DNA of 64,000 nt from UBA7672 sp965229115. GTDB lineage: Bacteria > Pseudomonadota > Alphaproteobacteria > Caulobacterales > Hyphomonadaceae. Shown here piece by piece: positions 61,105 to 64,000 of the stretch; position 1 is the stretch's first letter, and the number at the start of each line of letters is the position of its first letter. The DNA lies in contig CBDDIR010000003.1 in assembly GCA_965229115.1 (NCBI GenBank), positions 186,001 to 250,000 on the forward strand. The letters are read 5' to 3'. The notes beneath the pieces are model-generated. The model was not told where the DNA came from, made no database searches, and saw only the letters and a list, made by a program, of their open reading frames with translations. The position numbers were made by a program, and so were the translations under genes.

Positions 61105-61491
61105 ATGGAAAGCTGGCGCAGCCACCCCCTGTTCAAACGGGCGGTTTCCTTTGCACAGTCCTCGCAAGCGGAAATCGAACGCGTCACGAAGGAACTGCCC
61201 GCGCTCGCCAGCCGCGTCGGCCGGCACGTCCCCTTTGCTGAAGACGCAGTCGCCGCCTTCTACGCCGCGCTCGATCCCAAGGTCCCTGCCACGCAGCGCT
61301 TCATGATCTGGGCGCCGCTGATCTATTTCGTGAACCCGTTCGACGCCATTCCAGACCTCATCCCGGGCCTCGGCTTCGTCGATGACGGTGCGGCCATCGC
61401 CGCCATGCTTGCCGCCGTCGGGAAGGTCATCACCACCACCCATCGCGCCAAGGCGCGCGACACGCTGGGCATGCCCGCCGTCGAGGGCTGA
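61105..61491 (+). CDS. DUF1232 (YkvA-like) membrane protein
   Basis: 128 aa from ATG 61105; GAGG lies eight bases upstream (61099 ATG is only two bases from it). DUF1232 block: APLIYFVNPFDAIPDLIPGLGFVDDGAAI (abridged), the usual short hydrophobic pair with DLIP. Function of the family unknown; often near membrane or stress genes. Confidence 0.85.
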   Translation: MESWRSHPLFKRAVSFAQSSQAEIERVTKELPALASRVGRHVPFAEDAVAAFYAALDPKVPATQRFMIWAPLIYFVNPFDAIPDLIPGLGFVDDGAAIAAMLAAVGKVITTTHRAKARDTLGMPAVEG

Positions 61492-61561
61492 GACTGCCGC
61501 CGCCATCTTCAAACGCGGCTGAAATCCCTGTATGCAGGCGCGTCGGTGCGGGGAGGCATCC

Positions 61562-62038
61562 ATGAGAAAGTTCGTCGTCGCCGTGATCGCGGTCTGCGCC
61601 ATCGCGCCCGCCCATGCGGACCCGGCGCGCTACCACCGCTACTGGCAGGAGGCGAAGGACTACGCGACCAAAGGCTTCGCGGAGGCCGACAAGGGCGTCG
61701 CCGTGATGAAGACCGATCACGAGGCCTACTGCTACCAGCTCGCCCTGACGCGCACCGAGCTGGAGCGCTCCACCAAGCTCTTCATGTACGCCTTCGAACA
61801 GATCGACGCCGACGAAACGCTCACCGAGGCCGATAAGGCCAAGCTCGAGCCGATGATCGAGGACTACAAGGGCATCAAGGCCGTCACCGACCGCTACGTC
61901 GCCCTGCAGGAATCCCGCTGCCTCTCCGGCCCCAGCTATTCCGACACCATCCCATCGACCAGCTATGCGACCGAGGATGCAGACGAAGACGATAGCTGGG
62001 ACGATGAAGACGACGCGAGCGAGGACGACAACTTCTAG
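61562..62038 (+). CDS. Secreted hypothetical protein with acidic tail
   Basis: 158 aa. Signal peptide cut after AHA (19); helical body with conserved-looking CYQLALTRTELERS and a second Cys in ESRCLSG, perhaps a disulfide; the last 25 residues are mostly Asp and Glu. No family recognised. Same strand as the caspase-like gene, 58 bp downstream. Confidence 0.75.
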   Translation: MRKFVVAVIAVCAIAPAHADPARYHRYWQEAKDYATKGFAEADKGVAVMKTDHEAYCYQLALTRTELERSTKLFMYAFEQIDADETLTEADKAKLEPMIEDYKGIKAVTDRYVALQESRCLSGPSYSDTIPSTSYATEDADEDDSWDDEDDASEDDNF

Positions 62039-62096
62039 CGCCCGTGTGATCAGCCCGGCAGTTGGCGCAGGGCAGGGCCGGGTCTAGGCTCCGCCC

Positions 62097-62825
62097 ATGA
62101 TCAGGCGACTTCTCACCTGCTTGGCTATGGTGGCCCTCGTCTCCGCAGCATCGGCGCAAACCACTGTGCCGGCAGCCTCTGCGCCGCAACCCACAGCGCT
62201 GATGTACTACGCCGGACAACCCGGCCGCCTCACGCAGGACCGCGACCGCCTCGGCGGCAACCCTTTCGCCAGCGCACTGGTCGAAGTCCTGGCGAAGCAT
62301 CCGGAAAATCTCGAACAGTTCACGCAAAGCCTCGCCGCCGCCAACGCCCGCCACAGCGGCGGCTGGCAGCAGCTGCAATTCCCCAAGAAGCTTCCGAAAT
62401 GGAAGATGGACCAGCCCGCCGGCAAACGCGTCGCCCTGGTCCTCATCAACGCCGACTACTCCAAAACCAACGGCGTCTACTCGCTCCCCGGCGCCGCCTT
62501 CGACGCCAAGCGCATCCCCGCCGCACTCACGGCAGCCGGCTTCGAAACCACGCTGGTGCTCGACGCCAACGCCGACAAGGCGCGCGAGGCGATGGCCGCC
62601 TTCTCGAAACTCTCAGAGGATGCAGAGGCTTCCATCATCTATGTCGGCGGCCACGGCATGCAGCACAAGCGCAGCGTCTATTGGATGGCCGGCGATTATC
62701 CCGAACGACACGCAAAATGGCTGGATAGCCACGCAATCAAGCTGGACGAAATCGGCCGCGTAGGTCATGCGCGTGACGTGAATCTGGTGCTCTATGCCAG
62801 CTGCAGGGATGATCCGTTCTCATGA
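62097..62825 (+). CDS. Exported caspase-like protein with permuted subdomains
   Basis: 242 aa with a signal peptide (residues 1-20, ASAQ). Residues 33-95 (MYYAGQPGRLTQ, NPFASALVEVL, QQLQFP) match the p10-like end of bacterial caspase-fold domains, which normally comes last. Residues 109-242 are the p20-like part: KRVALVLINADY, LPGAAFDAKRI, catalytic His186 in GGHGMQ and Cys236 in YASCRDDPF. The chain ends six residues after this Cys. Thus p10 precedes p20. Both catalytic residues are present. Overlaps the NTF2-like gene as ATGA. Confidence 0.8.
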   Translation: MIRRLLTCLAMVALVSAASAQTTVPAASAPQPTALMYYAGQPGRLTQDRDRLGGNPFASALVEVLAKHPENLEQFTQSLAAANARHSGGWQQLQFPKKLPKWKMDQPAGKRVALVLINADYSKTNGVYSLPGAAFDAKRIPAALTAAGFETTLVLDANADKAREAMAAFSKLSEDAEASIIYVGGHGMQHKRSVYWMAGDYPERHAKWLDSHAIKLDEIGRVGHARDVNLVLYASCRDDPFS

Positions 62826-63181
62826 TCGACGCCGATAAAGCTCAGGCCTTCGCACGCGAATGGGTGAAGGCGTGGAACGACCATGATCTCGAAGCGATCC
62901 TCTCGCACTACGCGGAAGACGTCGTCTTCCACTCCCCCCGCATCCGCATGGTCACCGGCCGCGACGTCGACAGCGTCTTCGGCAAAGCCGCCCTGCGCGA
63001 CTACTGGGGCGCAGCGCTGGAACGCCTGCGCAATCTCTATTTCGAGATCGACTCGGTGATGACCGGCTCCGACGCGCTCACCATCCTCTACACCAACGAA
63101 CGCTCCCAACAGGTCGCCGAAACCTTCATCTTCGGCGGCGATGGCAAAGTCGTCCGTTCAATCGCCGCTTACGTGGGCTAG
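62822..63181 (+). CDS. NTF2/SnoaL-like protein
   Basis: 119 aa, nuclear-transport-factor-2 fold (KAWNDHDLEAILSHYAEDVVFHSP, GRDVDSVFGKAALRDYWGAAL in abridged form). Catalytic identity open: such proteins are isomerases, or binding subunits. Its ATG overlaps the caspase-like gene stop, so the two are translated together; its stop overlaps that of tdk on the other strand (CTAG). Confidence 0.87.
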   Translation: MIDADKAQAFAREWVKAWNDHDLEAILSHYAEDVVFHSPRIRMVTGRDVDSVFGKAALRDYWGAALERLRNLYFEIDSVMTGSDALTILYTNERSQQVAETFIFGGDGKVVRSIAAYVG

Positions 63182-63891
63182 CGCTTCACCCGCCGAGGCG
63201 CCCGCGTCACGCTCGCCGCCGCCAGCTTGAGCTGAGCCCGCTTCACCGGCTTCTTCTTCGCAACAGGCTTCGCAACAGCCTTCGCCTTCACCTTGGCCTT
63301 CGGCTTAGCCGCCGGCCAGCGACCCATCTCTTCCTCCCAGTGCGCGCGGCACAGCGAGAGATACATGTCCTTCGCAATCCCCACCTGCGCCCCGCTCGTC
63401 AGCGCCTTGCCCTCAGCCGTGCGCCGCACCACCATCGTCGCCTTGCGCCCGCAATGGCAGATCGTGCGGATCTCCCTCAACGAGTCCGCAATCGCCAGCA
63501 GCTCTGCCGATCCCGGGAACAGCTCCCCCCGGAAATCCGTCCGCAGGCCATAGCACAGCACCGGAATGTTCAACCGGTCGCTCACCCGCGCCAGCTGCCA
63601 CACCTGCTCCTTCGTCAGGAATTGCGCCTCATCCACGAACACGCAGTCGACGCGTTTCTTCTTGTGCTCGCGCGTGATGCGCGCCTGAAGATCATCGGTC
63701 TGATTGTACAGCGTCGCATCCGCCGCGATCCCGATGCGCGACGTGATCCGCCCATCATCCTGCTTCGCATACAGCGCCGACGTGAACAGGAGCGTGCGCA
63801 TCCCGCGCTCCTGATAATTCCACGACGCCTGCAGCAGCACGGTGGACTTGCCGGCGTTCATCGCGGCGTAGGAAAAATACAGCTTCGACAT
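63178..63891 (-). CDS. tdk: Thymidine kinase (type II)
   Basis: Salvage enzyme phosphorylating thymidine; 237 aa from ATG 63891. Walker A AAMNAGKST (9-17), Walker-B-type DEAQF, Cys residues CHCG and CRAHW for the zinc lasso site. The C-terminal 45 residues are a Lys/Ala/Pro/Val-rich basic tail not found in the E. coli enzyme. The 109 bp to the window edge hold no visible gene. Confidence 0.94.
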   Translation of the reverse strand: MSKLYFSYAAMNAGKSTVLLQASWNYQERGMRTLLFTSALYAKQDDGRITSRIGIAADATLYNQTDDLQARITREHKKKRVDCVFVDEAQFLTKEQVWQLARVSDRLNIPVLCYGLRTDFRGELFPGSAELLAIADSLREIRTICHCGRKATMVVRRTAEGKALTSGAQVGIAKDMYLSLCRAHWEEEMGRWPAAKPKAKVKAKAVAKPVAKKKPVKRAQLKLAAASVTRAPRRVKR

Positions 63892-64000
63892 CGGCCAACC
63901 CTGCGTTTGCAGGATTGTTTTGCAACCCAAACCGCGGCTCGCCAACCCGTCAGCTGTGCAGCGCCCGCCGGGTTTCTGGGGAAAGCCGCCCCGCGCCCTG

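Overview
The window is a GC-rich chromosomal segment of an alphaproteobacterium, most likely Caulobacterales/Hyphomonadaceae-like. The evidence is the gene order lptC-lptA-lptB-rpoN-hpf-ptsN, the aroA-cmk-rpsA-ihfB and trpF-trpB-trpA-accD-folC backbones, an AccD without its zinc-finger cysteines, many TonB-dependent receptors and exported lipoproteins, and a perfect EcfG-type (general stress response) promoter. No phage, transposase, plasmid or CRISPR gene is visible. The placement is inference from gene content.

Layout. 1-4265 (minus): the 3'-truncated gene of a TonB-dependent receptor and a Tat-type carboxylesterase, with three palindromes between them. 4441-6631: acryloyl-CoA reductase-like enzyme and thiolase. 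6704-12408: RNase D-like exonuclease, the LPS transport genes lptCAB, rpoN, long-form hpf and ptsN. 12420-15991: alpha/beta hydrolase, tRNA-Ala(GGC), zinc-ribbon acidic protein. 14114-16101: aroA and cmk, overlapping by ATGA. 16179-21636: accessory block between cmk and rpsA (poly-proline lipoprotein, beta-lactamase-fold hydrolase, repeat-extended hypothetical, SDR, LuxR solo), rich in intergenic repeats. 21923-24803: rpsA, a GIY-YIG gene next to repeats, ihfB. 24943-37756: mscL, then trpF, trpB, trpA, accD and folC, with two accessory inserts; each insert begins at a 168-bp palindromic repeat. 37841-43787: M16 protease, motA, a cold-shock-like membrane protein, a DUF1287 protein behind a perfect 28-bp palindrome, and a cytochrome c lipoprotein. 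43868-50838 (minus): CocE-type hydrolase, malyl-CoA lyase-like enzyme, SGNH hydrolase, lipoprotein, a second TonB-dependent receptor, CHCC zinc-finger protein. 50963-57290: lone ABC ATPase, tandem DUF3291 genes, thiD, PhzF-like protein, EcfG-controlled CsbD, and an ArsR/NIPSNAP/ABM unit. 57386-61003: serC, MazG-like, GNAT and serA, behind a structured leader. 61105-63891: DUF1232, acidic-tail protein, a caspase-fold protein with its subdomains in permuted order coupled to an NTF2-like gene, and thymidine kinase.

The two most interesting signals are (1) the exported caspase-like protein at 62097-62825, whose p10-like segment precedes the p20-like segment and which ends six residues after the catalytic Cys; and (2) the two equal-length palindromic repeats at 26153-26320 and 30475-30642, each providing the stop codon of a convergent gene and each marking a break in the trp operon.
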